A stretch of 64,000 nt of DNA from Anolis sagrei (Eukaryota; Chordata; Lepidosauria; Squamata; Anolidae): contig NC_090022.1 of assembly GCF_037176765.1 (NCBI RefSeq), positions 60,529,209 to 60,593,208 of the forward strand, read 5' to 3'. Below, piece after piece: positions 41,040-52,300 of the stretch. The notes beneath the pieces were generated by a model. That model had not been told where the DNA came from and searched no databases. It saw nothing but the letters and a program-made list of their open reading frames with translations. Numbering within the stretch: position 1 is the stretch's first letter; every line of letters begins with the position of its first letter. The position numbers and the translations under genes were made by a program.

Positions 41040-41828
41040 TCTTGAGTATTTATTTATATTATTTTAATTTATTGTATGTATAGCCTTCCTTTCTTCCAAG
41101 ATGGGATTCAAGCATAGCTAGCAATGAATCAGGCCAGATTCCTTTTATCTCTGTTTGATAGGCTGACTCTTAATAGAAATATTCCCTCAGATGTAACTCT
41201 TTTAAATTTTACTGTTTTTTGCTGTCGAAAGGCCTGAGCTTTTAAAAAAGGTCATTCCATTCTTCCCCCTCTTGTTTATCTCCCGTATTGTTTACTGTTC
41301 TTAAGTTCCACAATTCCGTTTTTGTTTGTGTCAGTAGTTGGATGTGAGTTGACTGGATAGACATACAACTGAACACAACATAGGGTGAGGCCGGAAAGTG
41401 ATAGCATTTGTCTTTGGCCTCTTCCACAAAAATCCCACATTATCTGCTTTGAACTCTGGGATATATGGCAGTGAGTATTCAGATAACCCAGTTCAGAGCA
41501 GATATTGTGGGATTTTTTTGCCTTTATATTCTAGGTAAAACCTTTGTGTCAACCATCAGAGTAGAGGAATGATTTTCCACCAACAATATTATTTGTTGTT
41601 GTTTTTAAATTGTGTTAAGATTTTAGCCCGTTCTTGTAAGCAGCTCCGAGCCCCAGGGGAGTGGCGGCATATAAGTTTGAATAATAAATAAATAAATAGA
41701 TAAATAAATAAATAAAAATTGTGATCTATCCCTGCTTCCATGCCAAAAAATGGGGTTACTTGGTCTTGTATGAGCTATTAAAGATTAATTAGCTTTTACT
41801 GAAAACAGAATGAAAACTGCTAGAATTT
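41040..41828. other. Non-genic, end of the SELENOK homology and a LINE tail
   Basis: Similarity to A ends near 41240, where A has instead a deletion to its CR1. A palindromic MITE piece is at about 41428-41530 (GTGGGATTTTT phrases), and a LINE-like tail with an AAATA repeat at about 41605-41715. Confidence 0.55.
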
Positions 41829-42145
41829 AGATCCCACGGTGGCGCAATGGGTTAAACCCTGAGCTGCTGAACTTGCTGATTGTAAGATCACAGGTTCGAA
41901 TCCGGGGAGCAGCGTGAGCTCCCACTGTTAGCCCCAGCTTCTGCCAACCTAGCAGTTTGAAAATATGCAAATGTGAGTAGATCAATAGGTATCGCTCCAG
42001 CAAGAAGGTAATAGTGCTCCATGCAGTCAGGCATTTGAGGTGTCTACAGACAACGGCTGGCTCTTCGGCTTAGAAATGGAGATGAGCAGTACCCCCGGAG
42101 TCGGACACGACTGACTTAATGTCAGGGGAAAACTTTTACCCATTA
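41829..42145 (+). mobile_element. tRNA-derived SINE (family 2)
   Basis: The head GATCCCACGGTGGCGCAATGGGTTAAACC carries box A; box B is GGTTCGAATCCGG. The tail contains GGAGTCGGACACGACTGACTTAATGTCAGGGG. The best-preserved member in the window. Confidence 0.88.
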
Positions 42146-42214
42146 CCTTTTACAGCTACCTTTCTGAGTTCAATTCATAGCAAAAAGGTACACAATCACA
42201 GTAACAATAGAAAG

Positions 42215-42345
42215 CTAGTGTGGTTCAGTGGTTTGAGCTCTGAACTATGACTCTGGAGACCAGTGTTTGAATCACCACTAAGCTATGGATGACCTTGAGC
42301 ATGTCACACACTCTCAGCTTCAGAAGAAGGCACAAGCAAACCCCC
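42215..42345 (+). mobile_element. MIR-like SINE
   Basis: It contains TAGTGTGGTTCAGTGGTTTGAG (head), TTTGAATCACCAC (degraded box B) and GATGACCTTGAGCATGTCACAC (core). Confidence 0.6.
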
Positions 42346-42412
42346 CCCCCCCAACAACTTTTGGGAGAATAAAAATTGATAGGTTTGCTTTTGCATCACC
42401 TTTCCTTTTCGT

Positions 42413-42655
42413 GTCAGGAGCGATTTGAGAAACTGCAAGTTGCTTCTGATGTGAGAGAATTAGGCCGTCTGCATGGATATTGCCCGGGCAACGCCTGGAT
42501 GATTGACGTTTTACCATCCTGTGGGAGGCTTCTCTCAAGTCCCCGCATGGGGAGCTGGGCCTGACAGAGCGAGCTCAGCCCACTCTCCTGTAATTCAAAT
42601 CGCTTACCTGTCTGTCAGCAGTCCTGCTGGCAAAAGGGTTTAACCCATTACATCA
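42413..42655 (-). mobile_element. tRNA-derived SINE (family 1)
   Basis: This reverse-orientation copy shows GTCAGGAGCGATTTGAGAAACTGC at its left and the degraded tRNA-like head (TGGGTTAAACCC in reverse) at its right. Confidence 0.8.
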
Positions 42656-43051
42656 ACTTTTGCATCACCAAACATTGGAAATATTTTGAAGGCGATGATG
42701 TGCAGCTGATTACATGGTGGAAGTTATGCTCCTAAGTTGAACTTCTGTTCATCTCCCAAGTCAGCAGTGAGAAGGATGTCCAAATGCTTACGTAACAAGT
42801 GGCTGCACAAAGGATCACATGTGCAACCCCTGAGAAAGCAAAAATATTTCTGTGTCCACTGACAGTAAGCCCCTAAAATGCAGTATTTACCTCAACAACC
42901 CAGCTGCAAGTCAATGTGAACTATGCTAAGCAAGGACTGGCGGCTTCTAGTGCTATCAATATGCTCTCTGTTTTTATTTCTTTACAACTTCCATAGCCAT
43001 CCATGACCAATACTGGGATTAGTCCAAAAATTTATAGTCTATGTGCACTTA

Positions 43052-43577
43052 GAATCATATAATTGGAGAAGACTTCATGGGCTATTTAGTCCAACCCCCT
43101 GCCAAGAAGCAGGAAAATTTCATTCAAAGCACCCCCAACAGATGCCCATCCAACCTCTGTTTAAAAGCCTCCATAGAAGGAGCTTCCACCACACTCCGGG
43201 GCAGAGAGTTCCACTGCTGAACAGCTCTCACAGTCAGGAAGTTCTTCCTAATGTTCAGATGGGATCTCCTTTCTTGTAATTTGAAGTCATTGTTCCAAGT
43301 CCTAGTCTCTAGGGCAGCAGAAAACAAGCTTGTTCCCTCCTCCCTATGACTTCCCCTCACATATTTATACATGGCTATCATGTCTCCTCTCAGCCTTCTC
43401 TTCTTCGGGCTAAACATGCCCAGCTCTTTAAGCCGCTCCTCATAAGACTTGTTCTCCAGACCCTTGATCATTTTAGTTGCCCTCCTCTGGAAACATTCCA
43501 GCTTGTCAACATCTCCCTTCAATGTGGTGCCCAGAATTGGACACAGTATATTGGACACACTTCTGTGTAATGACATG
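43052..43577 (-). mobile_element. CR1 LINE 3' end (copy B, uninterrupted)
   Basis: Minus-strand frame 43124-43576 is open for 150 codons: [60 protein letters not shown], then [20 protein letters not shown] and [10 protein letters not shown]. It is the empty site for the L2 insertion of copy A. Confidence 0.92.
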
Positions 43578-43730
43578 GGAAAACATAGGAAGAGATTTAT
43601 TACCCCTCCAGTTTACACACTGGCCTATTAATTGTCTGTAGGAAACACACCAGAGCCGCTTTGGTTTACTTGTAATGCTTGGCAAGGGAAGTTATAGGAA
43701 AAGAGGAAGAGTGAAAGACTTCCAAGTACA

Positions 43731-44065
43731 GTCGAAGGCTTTCATGGCTGGAATCACTGGGTTGCTGTGAGTTTTCCGCGCTGTATGGCCATGTTCCAGA
43801 AGCATTCTCTCTGGACGTTTCACCTGCATCTATGGCAGGCATCCTCAGAGGTTGCGAGGTCTATTGGAAACTCGGAAAATGGGGTTTATATATCTGGAAT
43901 GTCCACGGTGGGAGAAAGAACTCTATTCTGTTGGAGGTAGGTGTGAATGTTTCAATTGGCCACTTTGATTAGCATTGAATGACCTAGCAGTTTGCAAGGT
44001 GTGGCTTGTTACTGCCTGGGGGAATTCTTTGTTGAGAGGTGATTAGCTGTCCCTGATTGTTTCTT
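43731..44065 (+). repeat. Interspersed repeat at the right edge of copy B
   Basis: Same family as 25049-25345. It passes the duplication edge near 44036 and continues to CCCTGATTGTTTCTTGT. A reverse-orientation copy at 45220-45370 mirrors it across the BovB block. Confidence 0.75.
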
Positions 44066-44071
44066 GTAAAT

Positions 44072-45205
44072 ACACAATTGTCCTGTTGCTATAAACTTCA
44101 GCAAAAGTATCAATTCAATTAATCATGAGAATACTCAATTAATTTGTATAGGACACAAGTGTGGGGAACAAGTACGATGGGACTATTTACAGTGGTGTAA
44201 CTAAGATAATATTCATGTTTTCCAAATAATTAGTCTGACCTTCCAAAAGCCGTGTGGACAAACTTTAACATATCCAAAATAGTCAGATGTGAGTTCAAGG
44301 TGAGATCAAAAGTCTTGAGAATACTACAAGGATTCCTGGGTGTTTGTCGCCCTTGTTTCAGGAGGAATATCCCTTCTTCAGGTCTCTTTCAAGGTTTCTT
44401 CAATCGTTTGAAATAATATCTTCTTAGGCTTTATAAACTGAACTTGAAGAGGACAAAATAAAAGGTATGCTAACCAGCACCCAGTTGCAATATAATACGT
44501 AATATAAAATTTAGCAAAATAACATACATTTCTAGGTGCAAAGATTACTGCAGACGCAGACTGCAGCTAGGAAATCAAATTACTTCTTGGAAGGAGAGCA
44601 ATGTCCAATCTCAATAAAATAGTGAAGAGTAGAGACATCACACTGGCAACAAAGACCCGCATAGTCAAAGCAAAGGTATTCCCCGTAGTCCCCTACGGAT
44701 GTGAGAGCTGGACCACAGGGAAGGCTGAGCAAAGGAAGAGAGATGCTTTTGAACTGTGGTGTTGGAGGAAAGTGCTGAGAATGCCTTTAACTGCGAGAAG
44801 ATCCAACCAGTCCATCCTTCAGGAAATAAAGCCCAACTGCTCATTGGAGGGAAGGATAGTAGAGGCCAAGATGAAGTACTTTGGCCACATCATGAGAAGA
44901 AAGGAAAGCTTAAAGAAGACAATGATGCTGGGGAAAATGGAAGGAAAAAGGAAGAGGGGCTGACCTAGGGCAAGATGGATGGATGGCATCCTTGAAGTGA
45001 CTGGATTGACCTTGAAGGAGCTGGGGGTGGTGACGGCCGACTGGGAGCTCTGGCGTGGGCTGGTTCATGAGGTCACAAAGAGCCGGAAACGACTGAATGA
45101 ATGAACAACAACAAAACATACTCACTTCTCATGATTAATTGAATTGCTACTTTTGCTAAAGTTTATAGCAACAGGACATTTGTGTATTTATGTTGTACTT
45201 AGAGA
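44072..45205. repeat. Long inverted repeat enclosing a BovB fragment
   Basis: About 75 bases at 44072-44146 (ACACAATTGTCCTGTTGCTA...) are the near-perfect reverse complement of 45130-45205 (...TAGCAACAGGACATTTGTGT). The outer repeat family is also mirrored. This may be the terminal repeat of a DNA element, or one large palindrome. Positions 44147-44535 hold no recognised family. Confidence 0.7.
44536..45117 (+). mobile_element. RTE-BovB LINE 3' end
   Basis: The frame at 44601-44963 encodes MSNLNKIVKSRDITLATKTR, VVPYGCESWTTGKAEQRKRD, AFELWCWRKVLRM and ARRSNQSILQEIKP, the familiar BovB C-terminus. It is followed by the short 3' region ending GAATGAATGAACAACAACAA. 5' truncated. BovB is known for horizontal transfer between squamates and ruminants. 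Confidence 0.93.
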
Positions 45206-45374
45206 TATCTGTGTAGTTAGACTGATTGTTTCTTGTCTGGAGTTCATCTGTTTTTGAAAGTCTATATCTGTGACATTCTACATTATATATTTGTGACATT
45301 CCACAGATATATAAACCCCATTTTCCTAGTTTCCAGCAGACCTCACAACCTCTGAGAATGCCTGCCACAGGTTT

Positions 45375-46225
45375 ATTTGTTGTGTCAGAGCAACCAGTCC
45401 ATTATATTACATTTCTAACAGAATAAAGCAAAACAAACAGACAAAATACAAAACTTGTGAGTTTGGTAGTTGGTTAAATGTCCTTTGACCAGTATCTGGC
45501 CACTTGGAGTGCTTCTGGTGTTGCTGCAAGAAAGTCCTCCATGGTGCATGTGGCAGGGCTCAGGTTGCATTGCAGCAGGTGGTCAGTGGTTTGCTCCTCT
45601 CCGCACTCGCATGTCGAGGATTCCACTTTGTAGCTCCATTTCTGAAGGTTGGCTCTGCATCTCGTGGTGCCAGAGCGCAGTCTGTTCAGCGGCTTCCAAG
45701 TCACCCAGTCCTCTATGTGCCCAGGGGGGAGTCTCTCATTTGGTATCAGCCATTGGTTGAGGTTTTGGGTTTGAGCCTGCCACTTTTGGACTCTTGCTTG
45801 CTGAGGTGTTCCAGCGAGTGTCTCTGTAGATCTTAGAAAACTATTTCTAGATTTAAGTCGTTGACGTGCTGGCTGATACCCAAACAGGGGGTGAGCTGGA
45901 GACGTCTCTGCCTTGGTCCTTTCACTATTGGCTGCTACTTCCCGGCGGGTGTCAGGTGGTGCGATACCAGCTAAGCAGTGTAATTTCTCCAGTGGTGTAG
46001 GGCGCAGACACCCCGTGATAATGCGTCATGTCTCATTAAGAGCCACATCCACTGTTTTAGCGTGGTGAGAGGTGTTCCACACTGGGCATGCATACTCAGC
46101 AGCGGAGTAGCACAGCGCAAAGGCAGATGTCTTCACTGTATCTGGTTGTGATCCCCAGGTTGTGCCAGTCAGCTTTCGTATGATATTGTTTCTGGCACCC
46201 ACTTTTTGCTTGATGTTCACAGAAC
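45375..46225 (-). mobile_element. Non-LTR LINE 3' part (I/Jockey/Vingi-like)
   Basis: Minus-strand frames encode GARNNIIRKLTGTTWGSQPD, SAAEYACPVWNTSHHAKTVD and, nearer the 3' end, WKPLNRLRSGTTRCRANLQKW with a CECGEEQTTDHLLQC zinc-knuckle-like block. This is the post-polymerase region of Jockey/I-like LINEs. Frame breaks are present. A detached 3' UTR of the same family is at about 47952-48103. Confidence 0.75.
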
Positions 46226-46261
46226 ATCACAGAACCACATCACCACAGAACATCACCACAG

Positions 46262-46350
46262 AAGCGACCAGCATAGATGCAGGTGAAACGTCAGGAGAGA
46301 ATGCTTCTGGAATATGGCCATACAGCCCGAAAAACTTACAGCAACCCACT
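46262..46350 (-). repeat. Interspersed repeat fragment
   Basis: CATAGATGCAGGTGAAACGTCAGGAGAGAATGCTTCTGG and CATACAGCCCGAAAAACTTACAGC are the reverse of the family at 25049 and 43731. Confidence 0.7.
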
Positions 46351-46426
46351 TCCAAGTACCATCAAGAGTCCTGATCAGGTCTTGCAGGTTTAGTGCTGCG
46401 GCTTGACAACTAGGGGTGCATCTGCA

Positions 46427-47267
46427 CAGGGCTGTAGCCAGAAAAAAATTTCAGGGAAAGTTGACAATTTTTGGGGGGTTTGACAATTTGGGGGGGGGGG
46501 GGTTGAAAATTTCGGAGAGGGTTGAAAATTTGGGGGGGGGGTTGAAACCTGCCTCCTAGCTCACGCTGAAGCAAAGAGCACAGCAGGGGGCAGAGCAACC
46601 TTCCATAGCCTGCAGCTCCACCCAGGCATGTAGCCGGGGGGGGGGGGGGGGGCTCGGGGGGCTTCAGCCCCCCCCCCCGAAATTTTCATGGTGGTTCGCG
46701 AAAAGGCCTTACTGGTGCATTATTTAAACTGTTATGTTTATTCATATCATGATCTGATCACCATACTCAATATATCCCATATGCATGGGGGTATTGGGGT
46801 AATGATACAAAAGGTTTGCTAGGCTAGACCCTCTTTCGCTCAGACTCAGCCCCCCCCCCCCCGAAACTCAGCCCCCCCCCCCCGAAACCCCCCCTGAAAA
46901 AAAATTCAGCCCCCCCCCCCCCCCGAAACGAAATCCTGGCTACGGGCCTGGCTCCACCCCTGTTAACCACCTCCACCAAGTCTGGCCTCCTTAATGAGAG
47001 CACCAAGTTCTCCTTAATGAGAACTTGGTTGCTTCACTACATCGGCTATTGCTGCAAGTAATGACAGTGTGAATAAATTGTCAATATTTGCTTGAGATAG
47101 TGCTTACAGTTCTGGAGGGACTCTTAATTGTTTGCATCTCATAGACTTAGCATGGGGGTTTGGTTAACCAGTTAAAATTCATCAGTAAACCAGGTTTTTA
47201 AAAAAAATCTGAAACATTTCGGGGGGGGGGGTTGAACCCCTAAAACCACCCCCTCGCTACAGGCCTG
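46427..47267. mobile_element. hAT element containing another hAT element
   Basis: Outer element: 8-bp duplications CATCTGCA at 46419-46426 and 47268-47275; ends CAGGGCTGTAGCC and GCTACAGGCCTG. The interior has long poly-G/poly-C runs and TTGAAAATTT phrases. It lies within about 240 bases of the ACTR8 start codon, so it abuts the promoter. Confidence 0.9.
46623..46950. mobile_element. Nested hAT element (328 bp)
   Basis: Perfect duplications GCTCCACC lie at 46615-46622 and 46951-46958; the ends CAGGCATGTAGCC and GGCTACGGGCCTG match those of the outer element, so the two belong to one family. Poly-C tracts (46852-46924) and poly-G (46636-46652) sit near its ends. Confidence 0.92.
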
Positions 47268-47275
47268 CATCTGCA

Positions 47276-47506
47276 CCAGGCAAGGTGGAGCCATCCAGGT
47301 GTTCTGGACTTCAACTCCCACAATTCCTAGCAGCCGGGGCAGATGCATTCCCTGGCATAAGCCGGGGAAGAAGCGGAGGCCTGGCTTGTTCCTGGGGCGG
47401 CGCCCTGCCTGGCCCCGCCTTCTTCCAGGAGGAGCCGCTTCCTCCTCTTCCTCCTCTCCGTCTGCAGGGCAACTTCCTCGCCGTCCTCGCCACCGCCGTC
47501 CCGGGG
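47276..47506 (+). promoter_or_regulatory. ACTR8: ACTR8 promoter and 5' UTR (CpG-rich)
   Basis: A sharp change to GC-rich, CpG-dense sequence begins at about 47330 and runs through exon 1. GC boxes (GGGGCGGCGCC near 47393; CCCCGCC near 47413) and ETS-like CTTCCT motifs are present; no TATA box is seen. The left border is the target duplication of the hAT element. An unrelated MITE fragment (CAGGTGTTCTGGACTTCAAC) is at 47297-47330. Confidence 0.65.
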
Positions 47507-49274
47507 ATGACTCAAGCGGAGAAGGGGGAAGTGGCGGCGGCGGCCTCCTCCTCCTCCTCTGCGGCGGCAGCAGCAGCAGCAGCAGCAGCGGAGAATGGGA
47601 AGGACAAGGAGCGCGACAAGGAGAAGGAGCAGCGCGGAGGAGGAGGAGGAGGAGGAGGCGGCGGAGGCGGAGGATCCAAGAGGCCCATCGTCCCCGCCGC
47701 CGTCCCCGAATCCTTCCAGGAGGTCAGGCCCCTTCCGGGACACAAGAGCCCCCCTCGCCCCCAGCCCCCCCCCACACACACAGGCAGGGCCTGACGTCAG
47801 AGGGCCTCTTCTCATTGGACTAGTAGTATTAGTATTATTAGCAGCAGCAACCCTTGTGCAGAATGCTTGGGGTCGCCTTGTATTATTATTATTATTATTA
47901 GCTGAGCAGTCCTTGTTCAGAATGCTTGGGATCACCTTGTATGGTAATGATTTATTTATTATTTATCGTGTCATCAGCAACCATACCATTGTGTTACAAT
48001 TCTAACAGAACAAAACAAACACACAGATTAAAAAGGAAAAGGAAAAAAAAAACACAGAGATTTTGCAAACTTGGTAGTTAGTTAAATGTCTTTTGACCAG
48101 TATCATGATGATGATGATAATTAACTGAGCAGTCCTTATGCAGGATGCTTGGAGGCGCCATTATTATTATTATTGTTATTATTATTATTTTACTGACATT
48201 ATTATTATTATTATTATTATTATTTGAAACACAACAAGATGTTGAATTGGATCACACGTCGGACACTTCCCAAGGGGCTAGGACTGTGTGATGTATTGGC
48301 AAATAATGCATGCAGATCCCAGTAAGGTGGCCTTCTGCAGCTGGCAGATGGTAATTTTGTCAGCACCGATTGTGTTTAAGTGCAGGCCAAGGTCTTTAAG
48401 CACTGCACCCAGTGTGCCAGTCACTACTGGGATTACCTTGACTGGCTTCTGCCAGGGTCTTTGCAGTTCTATTATTATTATTATTATTATTATTATTGTT
48501 TTACTGACATAGAATCATAGAATCAAAGAGTTGGAAGAGAGCTCATGGGCCATCCAGTCCAACCCCATTCTGCCAAGAAGCAGGAATATTGCATTCAAAT
48601 CACCCCTGACAGATGGCTATGCAGCCCCTGTTTAAAAGCTTCGAAAGAAGGAGCCTCCACCACACTCCGGGGCAGAAAGTTCCACTGCTGAACGGCTCTC
48701 ACAGTCAGGAAGTTCTTCCTCATGTTCAGATGGAATCTCGTTTCTTGTAGTTTGACATCATCATCAACATCATCATCATCATTAACCGAGCAGCCCTCAT
48801 GCATTAAGCTTGAGATCTCCTTGTATTATTATTACTACTATTATTATTATCTGAGTAACCCTTATGCATTCTGCTTCTGATCTCCTTGTACTGTTGTCGC
48901 TGTTATTAGCAGTTGAGCGGCCCTCATGTATTATGCTTGGAATTGCCTTGTATTATTATTGTTATTATTACTATTATTAACTTAGCAATCTTTATGCATT
49001 ATGCTTTGGATCACCTTGTATTATTTTTGTTGTTATTGTTAGCAGCTGAGCAGCACTTGTTCAGAATGCTTGGGATCACCTTGGATGATGATGATGACGA
49101 GTAGCTGAGCAGTCCTTATACAGAATGCTTGGGGTCACCTTGTATTATTATTATTGTTATTATTATTATTATTATTCGCTGAACATCCCTCATCCATTAT
49201 GCTTTGGATCACCTTGTATTATTATTATTACTGTTATTAGCTGAGCCCTTATGCATTATGCTTCAGATCGCCTT

Positions 49275-49305
<31 letters not shown>

Positions 49306-52300
49306 TTATTAGCTGACCATCCCTCATTCATTATGCTTTGGATCGCCTTGTATTATTATTATTACTGTTATTAGTTGAGCAGCCTATATGCATTATGCTT
49401 CAGATCACCTATTGTTGTTGTTGTTGTTGTTAGCAGCTGAGCAGCCCTTGTTCAGAATTCTTGGGATCACCTTGTATGATGATGATTAGCTGAACAGTCC
49501 TTATGCAGAGTGCTTGGGGTCACCTTGCTAAGCACTGTGGGATTTCAGCCAACACTGCAAACAAGAGTAGCTTTAACTGTTTATCTTGGGGTTTTTTTTG
49601 TTGGCATTCTGTAATTTTTTTTGTTTTGCCTTTTAGCAAATACAGAGTAACTTCATCGTCGTGATACATCCTGGCTCAATGACCTTAAGGATTGGCAGAG
49701 CTACGGACACACTCCCCATCAGCATTCCTCACATCATTGCAAGAAGAAACAAACAGACAGGACAATCCATTTACAAAGACAGTTGGCTTCTAAGGGAAGG
49801 GCTCAGTGTAAGTCCTGCACATTTGCATATCACGTGAAATTACATCTAAAGCTGTTCATTTGGAGTTCTGTGTTTTCCACATTTTGTTTGTTGTGCTCAG
49901 TTTGCTTGGCCATCTACGCTTCCCATGGAGTGGGCCTGACTTGTACAATAACACTTGATATATATAGGAAGTTGTGTTTCTCTTGCATAATCTGAACCAG
50001 TTATGTATGGGAATTTACGCAGACTGTGGCAGTAAGTTATACATTGCACTAGATCGAGGAGCGGTAAACCTGACACTAAGATCAACATTGCACAGGATTG
50101 TTTCTTTGACATTTATATCAGTGCTGTGCAAGAAAACAGCATGCATGCTATTGTTTTTTGGATGTACACATTTGTACCTCACTGTTTATCTCTCAGAGTA
50201 ATCAGCTCTCTACACATGTCAATGTTCTTTTCTATGGCTCTTCAGCTGTTGAACTCCAACTCTCCTTTTTAAAAAATGCAAGAACATTGGACTACAGAAT
50301 TCTCTGCCAGGGTGAGGCAACGTAACATCCTTTTTAAAAATGTGCGCCATTCAGTCGGTTGAAGACATAGTGAAGTGCTAGTGGTCTCGTTCGAGAGGCG
50401 GGAGTATAAAGTTTTGTCCTGGCACAGTTCAGTCGCCATTATGCGTTGGAACAGTGAGGAGCATGCTTTTGCCGTTGAGGCCTACTTTTTGAGCGGATTT
50501 GGAGTGGCCGGCTGCCTCTTTTCTATGGGGTTTTTTGAAATCCTGTGTTTATGTGAACCGTACAAGGACCCTACAAGATTTGAAGACCAACATCCAGGAA
50601 GAAATTGCCAACATAACGCCTGCTATGCTGGCAAGAGTCATGACAAACGCCATAAATCGGTTTACTCAGTGAGTGGAGAATGGGGGATGTCACCTACCTA
50701 ATTTGATCTTCAAAACTATGTAAAACAAAACTTTAGGTATGCGCCTACATTATAAAAAAAAAATGATTCATATAATGGGTTTTATTAAGTTTTGAAAAAA
50801 GGAAGTTATGCTGCCTCACCCTGTATAAGGTCTTCTTTCTAAGAGGTATAGTTAAAAGGTTATGAGAAAAATGAGTAATAAAAGATGGTGATCTGGATCT
50901 TTATAAAGATTTATTTTGCAGGGTTTTTGTAGCATAGGTTTTCCATGCACTATGGCTGTTGTAACATCAAGTGTGAAAAGAGGAAGGCTAATGTGTTGTT
51001 TGCTTTTATTTAGAAACCTGAAAGTACTGAGCAAAGACAAAATGGCCTCAAAATGGTTGACCAAGCAATATGGTCCAAGAAGATGTCAAACGGTGCCAGA
51101 CGTATACCAGTGTCACCTGATCAGGTATCCCATCTGTGAATTGGCATTAATTAAAAAATATGTTTTGTGGCGTACAGCAGCAAAAAATATAGTAGTGCCT
51201 AAAAAACAAATAAATGATCTGAACAATCTTATGTGGCGAAGAATGGAGGTAGAGATTATTGACCTGCTACTTCTTGATCTAGGATTAGATGGATCTCAAA
51301 TATGCTAATATTTTTTTTCCTCCCTGTTTCTTATTTGGATTCTCCATTTCAGGCTCGATCTTATAATAGACAGATGAGACCTGCTATTTTAGATCACAGC
51401 TCTGGGACAAAATGGACAAACACCGGGCATCACCCAGAATATCTTGTTGGAGAAGAGGTAAAAACTAAAAGTGAAAGTATTTGGATCATCTGCAGTGTAT
51501 ACAGAGCGGTTCGCCAAATCTACTAGTATTTCACACAGAAGTACAGTGATTAATCTTCCCCGATAAAACCCTTAGAAAAAGCTGAAAGCAATGTATAGCA
51601 TGATAAACAAAGCAAACCAGCTAATAAAGAAATACAACTATTTAAACTAGCAGCAAAATGTATTTATGCAGGCCAAAATCCCATTGGCTTTTTTAGCTAC
51701 CGCATCACATTATTGGCTCATGTTTTACTTGTTGTCCACAAGGACTTCAAGATCTTTTTCACACATACTGCTGTTGAGCCAGCAGTATGTGTCCCCCATT
51801 CTGCAAATATACAGTACGTGTGAAAAAGATCTTGGAGTCCTCGTAGACAACAAGTTAAATATGAGTCAACAATGTAATACAGCAGCTTAAAAAGCTAATG
51901 GGATTTTGGCCTGCATAAATAGGAGTATAGTGTCTTGATCCAGGGACGTAACGCTACCCCTTTATTCTGCCTTGGTCAGACCACACCTGGAATACTCGGT
52001 CCAATTCTGGGCACCGCAATTTAAGGGAGATGTTGACTCTAAGCTGGAATGTGTCCAGACGAAAGTGATTAAAACAATAAAGGGTCTGGAGAACAAGCCC
52101 TATGAGGGGTAGCTCAAAGAGCTGGGCATGTTTAGTCTGAAGAAGAGAAGGCTGAGAGGAGATATGATAGCCATGTATAAATATGTGAGAGGAAGCCACA
52201 GGGAGGAGGGAGCAAGCTTGTTTTCTGATGCCTTGGAGACTAGGATGCAAAACAATGGCTTCAAATGATAGGAAAGGATATTCCACCTGAACATGAGGAA

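Larger units (their letters stand above)
25346..44036 (+). repeat. Segmental duplication, copy B (tandem, about 18.7 kb)
   Basis: This is the second direct-orientation copy. Its right end, within an interspersed repeat near 44036, continues into the normal repeat consensus, whereas copy A stops at the same base (25345) and changes abruptly to new sequence. That is the expected signature of a tandem junction at 25345/25346. Sequence 25346-29184, including an opsin exon, should therefore also occur just upstream of the window. The left edge of B is inferred; the homology itself is visible directly from 29185 onward. Confidence 0.8.
47815..49530 (+). repeat. Degenerate ATT-rich minisatellite in ACTR8 intron 1
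   Basis: Units of about 55-75 bases combine an ATT run with GCTGAGCAGTCCTTATGCATTATGCTTGGGATCACCTTGT-type sequence. At least twelve units can be recognised, starting near 47819, 47898, 48120, 48786, 48849, 48911, 48976, 49042, 49102, 49175, 49236, 49313, 49374, 49434 and 49489. The array is interrupted by LINE pieces (47952-48103, 48215-48470, 48511-48757). Confidence 0.85.

Noticed and set aside
41829-42145. tRNA gene
   Set aside because: Box A and box B are present, but no cloverleaf acceptor stem; the body and tail identify a tRNA-derived SINE. The same applies to 13028, 19640, 35520 and 58770.
47285-47506. In-frame N-terminal extension of ACTR8 from an upstream ATG at 47285
   Set aside because: The conserved start MTQAEKGE is at 47507; upstream residues have no family counterpart and begin in MITE-derived sequence.
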